From assembly GCF_039839375.1 (NCBI RefSeq), contig NZ_JBDOQU010000012.1:71223-135222 (forward strand): a DNA stretch of 64,000 bases. The letters run 5' to 3'. Both the position numbers and the translations under genes were made by a program. The notes beneath the pieces are model-generated. The model made no database searches, had not been told where the DNA came from, and saw nothing but the letters and a program-made list of their open reading frames with translations. Positions 53,610 to 61,979 of this stretch are shown here, piece by piece. The stretch's first letter is position 1; each line of letters opens with the position of its first letter. This DNA comes from JBDOQU01 sp039839375. Lineage in GTDB: Bacteria > Pseudomonadota > Alphaproteobacteria > DSM-16000 > Inquilinaceae.

Positions 53610-54959
53610 TTACGTCGTCTGCTGGCTCGCCAGCAGTTTTTCCAGCCAGTGGATGTCGTAGTCGCCATTGATGAAATCCTGCTGCTGGACCAGCATCTGG
53701 TGCAACGGCAGCGTCGTCTCCACCCCTTCGACCACGAACTCGTCCAGCGCCCGGCGCAGGCGCATCAGGCATTCGTTGCGCGTCGTGCCATGGACGATCA
53801 GCTTGGCGATCAGGCTGTCATAATGCGGCGGCACCCGGTAGCCGGCATAGAGCGCGCTGTCGACCCTGACGCCCAGCCCGCCGGGCGCGTGGAAGCCCTT
53901 GATGGCGCCGGGGGAGGGGGTGAACGTCTCCGGATTCTCCGCGTTCACCCGGCATTCGATGGCGTGGCCCTGGAAGCGCACGGCGCTCTGGTCATAGCCC
54001 AGCGGCGCGCCGGCGGCGACGCGGATCTGCTCCCGCACCAGGTCGATGCCGGTGATCATCTCCGAGATCGGATGTTCGACCTGGAGCCGGGTGTTCATCT
54101 CGATGAAGTAGAATTCCCCGTTCTCATAGAGGAACTCCATCGTGCCGACGCCGCGATAGCCCAGCAGCTTGGCCGTGCGGGCGGCCAGGCTGCCGATCTT
54201 CTCCCGCGCCGCCTCGTTGAGGGCGGGGGAAGGCGCTTCCTCGATCACCTTCTGGTGGCGGCGCTGGACGGAACAGTCGCGCTCGCCGAAATGGACGACG
54301 TTGCCGTGGCTGTCGGCCAGGATCTGGACCTCGATATGCCGGGGTCGCGCAAGGTACTTTTCTATATAGACGCTGTCGTCGCCGAAGGCGGCCTTCGCCT
54401 CCGACCGGGCCTGGGAGAAGGCGTCGCGGAGGTCGTCGCGGCTCTTGGCGACGCGCATCCCGCGCCCGCCGCCGCCGGCCGTCGCCTTGACCAGCACTGG
54501 ATAGCCGATGCGGTCGCTTAGAGTGATCGCCGAATCCAGGTCCGGCACCGCGCCGTCCGATCCCGGCACCACCGGCAGGCCGACGCCGGCAACTGCCTTC
54601 TTGGCGGTGATCTTGTCGCCCATCATGCGGATATGGTCGGCGGTCGGGCCGATGAAGGTGAAGCCGTGCTCCTCCACCATCTCCGCGAAGCGGGCGTTCT
54701 CCGACAGGAAGCCGATGCCAGGATGGATGGCGTCCGCGCCGGTGATGGTGGCGGCGGAGATCAAGGCCGGGATGTTGAGATAGCTGTCGCGGGAGGCGGG
54801 CGGGCCGATACACACGCTCTCATCCGCCAGCCGCACGGCCATGGCGTCGGCGTCGGCCGTGGAATGCACCACGACCGTGGAGATTCCCATCTCCCGGCAG
54901 GCGCGGTGGATGCGGAGCGCGATCTCGCCTCGATTGGCGATCAGGACCTTTTCGAACAT
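53610..54959 (-). CDS. accC: Acetyl-CoA carboxylase biotin carboxylase subunit
   Basis: 449 residues, the standard length. The N-terminus FEKVLIANRGEIALRIHRACRE, the ATP-grasp glycine-rich loop ATAGGGGRGMRVAK, MEFLYENGEFYFIEMNTRLQVEHP, and the later ECRVNAENP are present, giving a complete biotin carboxylase. It carboxylates biotin on AccB with bicarbonate and ATP, the first step of fatty-acid synthesis. It is in the order aroQ-accB-accC-aat, with 8 bp between accB and accC. Confidence 0.98.
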   Translation of the reverse strand: MFEKVLIANRGEIALRIHRACREMGISTVVVHSTADADAMAVRLADESVCIGPPASRDSYLNIPALISAATITGADAIHPGIGFLSENARFAEMVEEHGFTFIGPTADHIRMMGDKITAKKAVAGVGLPVVPGSDGAVPDLDSAITLSDRIGYPVLVKATAGGGGRGMRVAKSRDDLRDAFSQARSEAKAAFGDDSVYIEKYLARPRHIEVQILADSHGNVVHFGERDCSVQRRHQKVIEEAPSPALNEAAREKIGSLAARTAKLLGYRGVGTMEFLYENGEFYFIEMNTRLQVEHPISEMITGIDLVREQIRVAAGAPLGYDQSAVRFQGHAIECRVNAENPETFTPSPGAIKGFHAPGGLGVRVDSALYAGYRVPPHYDSLIAKLIVHGTTRNECLMRLRRALDEFVVEGVETTLPLHQMLVQQQDFINGDYDIHWLEKLLASQQTT

Positions 54960-54967
54960 GTCGCCGC

Positions 54968-55396
54968 TTATTCGATGACGAGAAGGGGTTCGCCGAACTC
55001 GACCGGCTGTCCGTCCGTCACCAGCACCTGGGAGACGATGCCGGCGCGCGGCGCGCGGATGGGGTTCATCACCTTCATCGCCTCGACGATCAGGACGGTC
55101 TGGCCTTCCTTCACCGCGTCGCCGACCTTGACGAAGGGCGGGGCGGAAGGCTCCGGCGCCAGATAGGCGGTGCCGACCATGGGCGAGGTCAGCGCGTTCG
55201 CCGGCGGCCCGGCCTCCGCTGCAGGCTGGGCCGGCGCCGGAGCGGGCGCGGCGGCCGCGAAGGCCTGGGCCACGGTCGGGCGGCTGATCCTCAGGCGCTT
55301 GTCGCCTTCCTGGAACTCTATCTCCGACAGCCCGGTCTCCTGAAGCAGGTCCGCGAGCTTTCGGATGAAGTCGCCATCGATGTCGAAACTGGCCAT
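54968..55396 (-). CDS. accB: Biotin carboxyl carrier protein of acetyl-CoA carboxylase
   Basis: 142 residues. An N-terminal helical segment (IRKLADLLQETGLSEIEFQE) is followed by an Ala/Pro-rich linker and a C-terminal biotinyl domain with the biotinylation lysine in EAMKVMN and the thumb SAPPFVKVGDAVKEGQTV. The protein is small but complete, and lies between aroQ (5 bp) and accC (8 bp), so it is co-transcribed with both. Confidence 0.97.
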   Translation of the reverse strand: MASFDIDGDFIRKLADLLQETGLSEIEFQEGDKRLRISRPTVAQAFAAAAPAPAPAQPAAEAGPPANALTSPMVGTAYLAPEPSAPPFVKVGDAVKEGQTVLIVEAMKVMNPIRAPRAGIVSQVLVTDGQPVEFGEPLLVIE

Positions 55397-55401
55397 GCCT
55401 G

Positions 55402-55866
55402 TTACTCTTTTTCTTGAATCAGTCGGGCCATCGCTTCCAGCGCGAGCAGATAGCCTTGAACGCCCAGGCCGCAGATCACTCCATCGGCCGCGAGGCTGAC
55501 ATAGGTGAAATGGCGGAAACTGTCACGCCGGAAGATGTTGGATAAATGAACTTCCACCACCGGCAGTTCCGACGCCTGCAGGGCGTCCATCAGCGCGATG
55601 GAGGTGTGGCTGTAGGCTCCGGCGTTGATGATGATGCCGTCATGGGCGGACCGCGCTTCCTGGATCCAGCCGACCAGTTCGCCCTCATGGTTGGTCTGGC
55701 GGAAATCGACCGACAGGTCCAGCGCCTCCGCCCGGTCGGCGCAGGCCGCCTCGATGTCGCCCAGCGTGTCGCGTCCGTAGATCGAGGGTTCGCGCACGCC
55801 CAGCATGTTGAGGTTGGGTCCGTTGAGAATCAGGACCGTCGGCTCATCCGACAGGTTCGCCGTCAA
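55402..55866 (-). CDS. aroQ: Type II 3-dehydroquinate dehydratase
   Basis: 154 residues from a TTG at 55866; no ATG fits the conserved N-terminus. Type II shikimate-pathway dehydratase: ILNGPNLNMLGVREPSIYG with the catalytic Tyr, FRQTNHEGELVGWIQEA, IINAGAYSHTSIAL and VVEVHLSNIFRRDSFRH with the catalytic His. First gene of the aroQ-accB-accC-aat operon, a linkage common in alphaproteobacteria. The TTG start could limit expression. Confidence 0.96.
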   Translation of the reverse strand: MTANLSDEPTVLILNGPNLNMLGVREPSIYGRDTLGDIEAACADRAEALDLSVDFRQTNHEGELVGWIQEARSAHDGIIINAGAYSHTSIALMDALQASELPVVEVHLSNIFRRDSFRHFTYVSLAADGVICGLGVQGYLLALEAMARLIQEKE

Positions 55867-56018
55867 AGATCGCTATCCATCGCTATGCCCGGGGCCGTTG
55901 GCGCCTTGGCGCAAGATGCCGCCGGTTATAGCACGCGCGGCCGGGCCGGCAACATGCGCGGAACTCCGCCTCATGATGACGGATGATGGTATCGTGGCCG
56001 GTAATGGGGGATTTCGTG

Positions 56019-56798
56019 ATGAAGGAAGGGCTGACGACCTCCTGGGCGGTGGCGTGGCGCGCCGCCGATGGCGCGGTGAGGGCCTCGGTCGCGCCGTTCG
56101 CCGCCGGCCTTCTGGTCTTCGCCGCCGAGCCGCTGATTTACGAGGCGCTCTATCGCGTACAGGGCCTGTCGGAAACCCTGTCCGAGATATGGCCGATTCT
56201 CTATTCCTGGCTGCTCCAGACGATCTATCTCGGTCTCGACGGCGTCTTCGTCGCCGCGATGCTGGAGGCGCTGCTGTCGGGGCGGCCATGGCGCGACAGC
56301 CTGCCGCCCATCGTCCCGACGACGCGGGCCCTCCGCTTCGGCCTGGCGCTGACGCCGCTCGCCATCGTCGGGGCGGCGCTGAACGAGACCGGCGGGGCGA
56401 TGGCGGGGCAGGCGTTCATGTCATTGCCGCTGGAACGCATGGAGGCGATGGCGCCATTTTTCCGGGCGGCCCATTTCATCGTCACCAGTCCCGCCCTGCC
56501 CTGGATTCTGTATGTCATCGTAACGGGGATGCTGGCCGTCCGGTTGCTTCATCTCCCGGCCCTCCGGTCGGAGGGAAGCGCCCGGCCGACGCTGGGCCTG
56601 TTCGCGACGACCGCGATCGCCATCGCCGTCAACATCCTGCTCTATGTCGGGCTGGAAACCGGGTTGGCGACCCTGCCGCTCGTGGGGCAGACCGTGTTGC
56701 CGATGGTGGTCGCCTGGTATGTCGGCAGCTATGTCGCGCTGACCTTGATCGCCGCCGGCGTCGCCGTAATGCTGATGCGCCGGCGAGGCACTAATTGA
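56019..56798 (+). CDS. Multi-pass membrane protein, unknown function
   Basis: 259 residues from the ATG at 56019 (MKEGLTTSW), chosen because GGGGG lies 8 bases upstream; ATGs at 55983 and 56004 are alternatives. About five to six hydrophobic segments (FAAGLLVFAAEPL; WLLQTIYLGLDGVFVAAMLEALL; FGLALTPLAIVGAAL; PALPWILYVIVTGMLAVRLL; LFATTAIAIAVNILLYVGL; WYVGSYVALTLIAAGVAVML). No family recognised. It stands alone between the divergent aroQ operon and the convergent HAD gene. Confidence 0.6.
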   Translation: MKEGLTTSWAVAWRAADGAVRASVAPFAAGLLVFAAEPLIYEALYRVQGLSETLSEIWPILYSWLLQTIYLGLDGVFVAAMLEALLSGRPWRDSLPPIVPTTRALRFGLALTPLAIVGAALNETGGAMAGQAFMSLPLERMEAMAPFFRAAHFIVTSPALPWILYVIVTGMLAVRLLHLPALRSEGSARPTLGLFATTAIAIAVNILLYVGLETGLATLPLVGQTVLPMVVAWYVGSYVALTLIAAGVAVMLMRRRGTN

Positions 56799-56810
56799 CT
56801 CCTGGTTTTT

Positions 56811-56933
56811 GGTCATGCTGGACGTGATCCAGCATCCATGCGGCGTCGATGGCGGGCGGGGCCGCGCCCGGTCCTTCGCCGACGGGCGAAGCGGCCACGG
56901 CCCATGGATTCCGGCTCGGAGGCCGGAATGACC
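56811..56933. repeat. Intergenic palindromic repeat, family B, copy 4
   Basis: Left arm GGTCATGCTGGACGTGATCC and right arm CCCATGGATTCCGG...GGCCGGAATGACC, the same layout as 19260. It fills the gap between the convergent membrane-protein and HAD genes. Confidence 0.8.
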
Positions 56934-56961
56934 AACTAAGAACCATGCCGCCTTCCGCCCC

Positions 56962-57570
56962 CTACAGCATCCCGCGCGCCTCCAGGTCGCGGCGGAGTTG
57001 TTCGGGGCTTTCGAAGCGGACGGCCTCCATGCCGGCTGCGATCGCGCCGTCGACATTCTTCTGCACGTCGTCGATGAACAGGCAGCGCGCCGGGTCCAGG
57101 CCGTGATCGTCGCAGAGGCGGCGGAAGATGGCCGCGTCCGGTTTCAGCAGCTTCACCTCGCCTGACACCACGCAGCCGTCGAAGCTGTCGAGGAACGGCC
57201 ACAGCCGCTTGGCGTGGTCGAACTTGTCGACGGAGAAGTTGGTGATGGCGTAGACGGGGCCGCGCGCCTGCAGCTCCTTCAGGATATCGACCGTGCCGTG
57301 ATAGATGCTGTCGATCATCTCCGGCCATCTCGTGTCGTAGAAGCCGATCATCTCCGCATGGTCGGGGAAGGAGGCCACCCGCTCCGCGATCGCGTCGGCC
57401 CAGGGGCGGCCGGCATCCTGCTGGAGGTTCCAGTCGGGCGTGCAGACATTGGTCAGGAAATGCTCCATCGCCGCCTCGTCCTCGAACAGCTTGCGGTAGA
57501 GGTGGCGGGGGTTCCAGTCCAGGAACACGCCGCCGACGTCGAAGACGGGGATGAGGGGCTGCGCGGGCAT
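56962..57570 (-). CDS. HAD-superfamily hydrolase (YihX-like)
   Basis: 202 residues. The HAD motif I is FDVGGVFLDWN (nucleophile Asp; GG in place of the usual second Asp), with motif II in AITNFS, motif III Lys in LLKPDAAIF and motif IV IDDVQKNVDGA. The FDVGGV opening and length fit the IA subfamily with YihX-type alpha-glucose-1-phosphate or haloacid substrates. The substrate is not determinable from the sequence. Single gene, 75 bp from the divergent maiA. Confidence 0.85.
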   Translation of the reverse strand: MPAQPLIPVFDVGGVFLDWNPRHLYRKLFEDEAAMEHFLTNVCTPDWNLQQDAGRPWADAIAERVASFPDHAEMIGFYDTRWPEMIDSIYHGTVDILKELQARGPVYAITNFSVDKFDHAKRLWPFLDSFDGCVVSGEVKLLKPDAAIFRRLCDDHGLDPARCLFIDDVQKNVDGAIAAGMEAVRFESPEQLRRDLEARGML

Positions 57571-57645
57571 CGATGCTTCCTTGGTCGGATTGGATGGGTA
57601 GGATAGGTATAGGCGATCAGCCGACCTTCAGAAAATGGCGGTTCC

Positions 57646-58287
57646 ATGAAGCTCTTCACCTATTTCCGCTCCTCCGCCGCATACCGGGTCCGTATCGGGC
57701 TCAACCTCAAGCGGATCGACTATGAGGCGGAGCCGATCCATCTCCGCCGGAAGGAGCATGAGGCGGTGGCGTTCGCGGCGATCAACCCGCAGCGGCTGGT
57801 GCCGGCGCTGCTCGTCGGGCCGGACGTGCTGACCCAGTCTCTGGCGATCCTGGAATATCTGGAGGAGACGCATCCCAGCCCGCCGCTGCTGCCGGAGGAC
57901 CCTCTGGACCGGGCGCGCGTCCGGGCGATCGCGATGTCGATCGCCTGCGATATCCATCCGATCGATAATATGCGCGTGCTGAACTACCTGAAGGACCCGC
58001 TGGGCCAGGAACAGGAAACCGTCGACCAATGGTATCGCCATTGGATCGAAACCGGGTTCGCCGCTTTGGAGCGGACGCTGGCGACGGACGGCAAGGCCGG
58101 GCGCTTCTGCCATGGCGACCGGCCGACGCTCGCCGATGTCTGCCTCGTTCCGCAGGTCCACAATGCCCGCCGGGGGAATGTGGACCTGACGCCCTATCCG
58201 GCGATCGTCAGGATCGACGAGGCGTGCCGCGCGCTTCCGGCCTTCGCGGAGGCCGCGCCCGACCGGCAGCCGGATGCGGAAGGCTGA
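57646..58287 (+). CDS. maiA: Maleylacetoacetate isomerase (zeta-class GST)
   Basis: 213 residues. The zeta-GST glutathione motif SSAAYRVRIGLNLK is at the N-terminus, with NPQRLVPALL and a helical C-terminal domain (DIHPIDNMRVLNYL; CHGDRPTLADVCLVPQVHNARR). The enzyme isomerises maleylacetoacetate to fumarylacetoacetate in tyrosine and homogentisate breakdown. No other homogentisate genes are adjacent. The stop is 15 bases from the convergent DsbA gene. Confidence 0.93.
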   Translation: MKLFTYFRSSAAYRVRIGLNLKRIDYEAEPIHLRRKEHEAVAFAAINPQRLVPALLVGPDVLTQSLAILEYLEETHPSPPLLPEDPLDRARVRAIAMSIACDIHPIDNMRVLNYLKDPLGQEQETVDQWYRHWIETGFAALERTLATDGKAGRFCHGDRPTLADVCLVPQVHNARRGNVDLTPYPAIVRIDEACRALPAFAEAAPDRQPDAEG

Positions 58288-58302
58288 TCGCCGGCAGTTT
58301 CG

Positions 58303-59091
58303 CTAACCGTTCCGTTCCTCCGCGATCAGGTCGCGCAGCACCTCGTCCCCGACCGCGCCGGGGATAAGCTGCTCGCCGATCACGAAGGCGGGCGTGCCAT
58401 TGACGCCGAGCTGCCGGGCGAGCCTCAGATTGGCGGTGATCTCCGCCTCTACCGCCTCGCTCTCCATATCTTCCCTCAACCGGTCGACATCCAGCCCGAC
58501 ATCCTCGGCGACGGCGAAGATCACCTCCTCCGTCAGTCGGCCGCGATGGCCCATCAGGGCGTTGTGGTATTCGGCGTAGAGGCCCTGCATCTCCGCGGCC
58601 AGGGAGGCGCGCGCGGCGACGATCGATTCCGGGCCCAGGATCGGGAACTCCTTCATGACCAGCCGCAGCCCGCCATCCTCCCGCACCAGATCCTGCACCG
58701 GCTCCAGCATCCGCTTGCAGTAGCCGCACTGGTAGTCGAAGAACTCCACCAGCGTCACATCGCCTTCGGGATTGCCGATCACCGGGGAGGAGGGGCTCTG
58801 GAATATCTCGTCCTGCAGCGCGACCAACTGCTGCTGCTGGCGCGCCATCTCCTCCTCCTGCTGCCGGGTCTGGAGGATCGTCATCGCCTCCATGATGATC
58901 TCCGGATGCTCCAGGATGTAGTTGCGCACGACGCTCTCGATCGCCTCGGTCTGCGCCGGATCGAAGGCGGGCGAGGCCGATTGCGCGACGACGGCTGGCG
59001 CGGACAGCCCGATGGTGGCCAGCATGACGGAAGCGATAAGCGCGGAGCGTGGGGACAAGGGGGTTCTCCGGGTCAAAGGATGTCTTCTCAT
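58303..59091 (-). CDS. DsbA-family thiol:disulfide oxidoreductase
   Basis: 262 residues from the ATG at 59091; an earlier ATG at 59121 is less likely. Basic N-terminus and signal peptide (ALIASVMLATIGLSAPAVVAQ, cleavage near 37), a helical linker rich in Gln, then the thioredoxin fold with CGYC (Cys122, Cys125) and the cis-Pro motif VNGTPAFVIG. Likely a periplasmic disulfide-forming or -isomerising protein. Divergence from E. coli DsbA (CPHC) suggests the ScsC/DsbA-like alphaproteobacterial group. The upstream BepA-type protease gene (same strand, beyond a family A repeat) is a frequent neighbour. Confidence 0.9.
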   Translation of the reverse strand: MRRHPLTRRTPLSPRSALIASVMLATIGLSAPAVVAQSASPAFDPAQTEAIESVVRNYILEHPEIIMEAMTILQTRQQEEEMARQQQQLVALQDEIFQSPSSPVIGNPEGDVTLVEFFDYQCGYCKRMLEPVQDLVREDGGLRLVMKEFPILGPESIVAARASLAAEMQGLYAEYHNALMGHRGRLTEEVIFAVAEDVGLDVDRLREDMESEAVEAEITANLRLARQLGVNGTPAFVIGEQLIPGAVGDEVLRDLIAEERNG

Positions 59092-59150
59092 GAAAGTGCC
59101 CGCGGGCGGATGAAGGCGCAAGCCGGCGTCACGATCTTGTGACGCTGCTT

Positions 59151-59250
59151 CCCCTCACCCTCCCGCTTCGCGGGTCCCTCCCTCTCCCACGAGGGGAGAG
59201 GGTGAAGTTGGTAGCCCTCTCCCCTCGTGGGAGAGGGTTGGGTGAGGGGG
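59151..59250. repeat. Intergenic palindromic repeat, family A, inverted copy
   Basis: CCCCTCACCCTCCCGCTTCG...GGGTTGGGTGAGGGG, in the orientation of 31462. It lies between the DsbA and BepA-like genes on the same strand, at the 3' end of the latter. Confidence 0.85.
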
Positions 59251-59256
59251 CTACGA

Positions 59257-60615
59257 TTACCGATCGTCCTCTTCCTCCAGCTGCTCGGCCGCGCGTTCGA
59301 TGTCCTGGGCGCGCAGCGCGCCGGGGGAGCCGACGGGGAGGATCTGCTGGGCGCGGTCGGCCTGGCCCAGCGCGCCTTCACGGTCGCCGCGCGCCAGCGC
59401 CTCTTCGGCCAGCGCGACGGCGGCCATGCCCAGCTCGCCGACCTTGCCGTAGCCGGTGGCCAGCAGCCGCCAGGCCAGCGGCGTGTCGCCGTTCGGCTGC
59501 CGCACCGCCTCCTCCAGATTGGCGATGGCGCTGCGCAGCAGGGTCTCGTCATTGCCCTCCAGCTTGGTCTGGGCCAGCGCGACCAGCAGCAGCGGCTCAT
59601 GCGGCAACAGCTCGACCGCGCGTTCATAGGGTTCGCGCGCCTGCTCCAGCCGCCCCGTCTCCAGCAGGATCTGGCCTTTCAGCTCATGGAAATAGGGGTT
59701 CTGCGGCTCGGCCTCGATCAGCGCGTCGATGCCGGCCAGCGCCGCATCGAAATCGCCGCGCCGGTACTGCGCGATCGTCCGGCCGTAATGCCCGGCGATG
59801 CTGGTGTCGGTCTCAGGATAGCGGCGCATCGCCACCTGCGGCATGAGGAAGCCGTAGAGCTTCGCCTGGATGCGGGCGAGGCTTTCGACATAGCCGGCGG
59901 GGTAAGGCTCCCCCGTCAGGGGCGAATTCTGGACATGGTGGCGGACGGTCGCCACCCGGTCCTGGGTCAGTGGATGGGTCCGGACATATTCGACCTGCCG
60001 GCTTTCGGGCACCAGCTCCTGGTCGGCAAGCTGCTCCAGGAAGGTGAGCAGCCCTTCGGACGAATAGCCGACGCGGTCCAGATAATTCATCGCGGCCTGG
60101 TCGGCGGCGGATTCCATGCCTCGCGTGAAGCCCAGGAAATCCCGCTGGGCCATGGATTGGCCGCCCATCATCACCGCCGCGCCGGCCCCGCCCTCGCCGC
60201 TGGCGAGGGCGGCGGCGAGGCCCAGCAGCGTCGTCAGCAGGGCGGTGCGCTGCGCGTTCTCCAGCGCGCCCTGGCCGCGCGCCAGATGGCCGCCGGCAAT
60301 ATGGCCGGTCTCATGGGCCAGCACGCCGATCAGTTCGCCCGGGGTCTCGACCTCCATCAGCAGGCCGGTATGGATGAAGATGTTCTGGCCGCCGGAGACG
60401 AAGGCGTTCAGCGTCGGGTCGTTGACCAGGATGATGTCGACCGCGCCGGGGCTGACGCCCGCGACCTGGAGGATTGGCTCCAGGAAACGGCGGATGGTAT
60501 GTTCGATTTCCGCGTCGCGGATCAGCGACATCCGCCTCTGGGCCTCGGCCGGCCCCGCGAACCCCGTCAGAACCAGTCCAACCACAAGAAGAGCGACGAT
60601 TACCTTGCGCAACAT
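59257..60615 (-). CDS. bepA: M48-family periplasmic metalloprotease with TPR repeats (BepA-like)
   Basis: 452 residues. The signal peptide (VIVALLVVGLVLTGFAGPAEAQ) cleaves near residue 25. The peptidase domain has HETGH (His101, Glu102, His105) and the third ligand in GMESAADQAAMNYL. The C-terminal 180 residues are TPR-type helices (AGHYGRTIAQYRRGDFDAALAGID; YFHELKGQILLETGRLEQA; LLVALAQTKL). This matches BepA/YfgC, which helps assemble or degrade LptD and other outer-membrane proteins. It is divergent from the GGT-like gene across 43 bp and next to DsbA, consistent with envelope work. Confidence 0.93.
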   Translation of the reverse strand: MLRKVIVALLVVGLVLTGFAGPAEAQRRMSLIRDAEIEHTIRRFLEPILQVAGVSPGAVDIILVNDPTLNAFVSGGQNIFIHTGLLMEVETPGELIGVLAHETGHIAGGHLARGQGALENAQRTALLTTLLGLAAALASGEGGAGAAVMMGGQSMAQRDFLGFTRGMESAADQAAMNYLDRVGYSSEGLLTFLEQLADQELVPESRQVEYVRTHPLTQDRVATVRHHVQNSPLTGEPYPAGYVESLARIQAKLYGFLMPQVAMRRYPETDTSIAGHYGRTIAQYRRGDFDAALAGIDALIEAEPQNPYFHELKGQILLETGRLEQAREPYERAVELLPHEPLLLVALAQTKLEGNDETLLRSAIANLEEAVRQPNGDTPLAWRLLATGYGKVGELGMAAVALAEEALARGDREGALGQADRAQQILPVGSPGALRAQDIERAAEQLEEEDDR

Positions 60616-60658
60616 CCGAATCCCTGGCGGGTGGCAGACCCATCACCGTGCGCGGAAA

Positions 60659-61963
60659 TTGTGTCGCGGGGGCGGCGTCGCCGCAACCGTCGTCGCAACC
60701 ATCGGCGCGCTTTCGCTCTCCGGTTGCGTCGTCAACCAGCCCTCCGGCCCGACGATCGACCGTTACGCCATCGCGGCGGCGGAGCCGCGCGCCGCCACCA
60801 TCGGCCGCGATATCCTGTCCTCCGGCGGCAACGCGGCTGATGCGGCCGTGGCGGCGGCGCTGGCCATGACGGTGACGCTGCCGTCGCGCGTCGGGCTGGG
60901 CGGCGGCGGGGCCTGTCTGGTCCATGATCCGGAGACGGGGGAGGTCCGGACGCTCGATTTCCGGGCCGGCAAGGATGGCGGCGGCGCGCCCGGCCTGCTG
61001 CGCGGGCTGGCCGCGCTGCATGCCGAACATGGCAGCCGGCGGTGGGAGGCGGTGGTCTCCCCGGCGGAGAATCTGGCCCGGTTCGAACAGCCGGTGAGCC
61101 GGGCGCTGGCGATCGATCTGTCGGCCGGCGGCGGACGGCTGACGGGGCAGGCGGCGGCGACCTTCGCCCCCGGCGGCGTTCCGGCAATGGAGGGGCAGCG
61201 GGTCGCGCAGCCGCAACTCGCCGCGACCCTCTCGCAGATCCGCGCCGATGGAGTCGGCGGCTTCTACAATGGCGCGCTGGGCCGCCGGTTCGCGGAGGCC
61301 GCGACGGCTGCCGGCCATCCGGTGTCGGTCGAGGCGCTGCGCGGCTACAGCCCCGAATGGCGCGACGCGCTGGCGGCGGAGGTTGGCAACGACGTGCTGT
61401 TCTTCGCGTCGGGCGAGGCCATGTCCGGCCCCGCCCAAGCGGAGGTCTGGCGGCGATTCGCGGAAGACGGCTCCTGGAGCGATCTGGCCGAGGGCGAGCG
61501 GCTGCCGGCGCTGGCGGCGGCGCTGCCCGGTGCGCCGATACCCGATGGCGCGACCATAACCGTCCTCGACCGGGACGAACTCGCGGTCACCTGCGGCTTC
61601 ACCCAGGGCGCGCTTTTCGGCACGGGGACCATGGCGGGCGACACCGGCATCCTGATCGCCGAGCCGGTGCCCGCCGGCGCGGCCAGCCTGGGCGGCCTCG
61701 CCCTCCTGGCCAACGAGCCCAAGCGGCAGGTGCTGTTCGCCGCCACCGGCGCGGGGGCCGCAAGCGCGCTCGCCGTCCCGATGCTGGAGGTGCTGGAGGC
61801 GGGGCAGCCGCTGGAGGCGGCGATGGCCGCGCCCAGGGTTGTGGACGGTGCGAGCGGCCGGGCCAGCGCCGTCTGGTGCGACTGGAACCGCGCCGACCGG
61901 AAGACCTGCTACGCCGAAAGCGATCCGCGCGGCGGCGGGCTTTCGACCGTCTTCCAGTTCTGA
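60659..61963 (+). CDS. Gamma-glutamyltransferase-like lipoprotein, probably catalytically degenerate
   Basis: 434 residues if translation starts at the TTG at 60659, giving a short signal (GVAATVVATIGALSLSGC) with a lipobox Cys. The GGT fold is recognisable: ATIGRDILSSGGNAADAAVAAALAMTV, VGLGGGGACLVHDPETGEVRTLDFRA, GALGRRFAEAATAAGHP and the C-terminal LEAAMAAPRVVDG. Normal GGTs are ~550 residues and have TTH at the nucleophile; here the equivalent reads DGATITVLD (297-304), without TTH, and the SSGG segment is absent. The protein is therefore likely non-catalytic or altered. Divergent from bepA; the start is tentative. Confidence 0.72.
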   Translation: MCRGGGVAATVVATIGALSLSGCVVNQPSGPTIDRYAIAAAEPRAATIGRDILSSGGNAADAAVAAALAMTVTLPSRVGLGGGGACLVHDPETGEVRTLDFRAGKDGGGAPGLLRGLAALHAEHGSRRWEAVVSPAENLARFEQPVSRALAIDLSAGGGRLTGQAAATFAPGGVPAMEGQRVAQPQLAATLSQIRADGVGGFYNGALGRRFAEAATAAGHPVSVEALRGYSPEWRDALAAEVGNDVLFFASGEAMSGPAQAEVWRRFAEDGSWSDLAEGERLPALAAALPGAPIPDGATITVLDRDELAVTCGFTQGALFGTGTMAGDTGILIAEPVPAGAASLGGLALLANEPKRQVLFAATGAGAASALAVPMLEVLEAGQPLEAAMAAPRVVDGASGRASAVWCDWNRADRKTCYAESDPRGGGLSTVFQF

Positions 61964-61979
61964 CCGGGCGGACGGAAAG

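Noticed and set aside
59088..59627. 179-residue minus-strand frame spanning the family A repeat between bepA and DsbA
   Set aside because: It is the out-of-frame shadow of bepA running into the repeat; Arg/Trp/Pro-rich, no domain.
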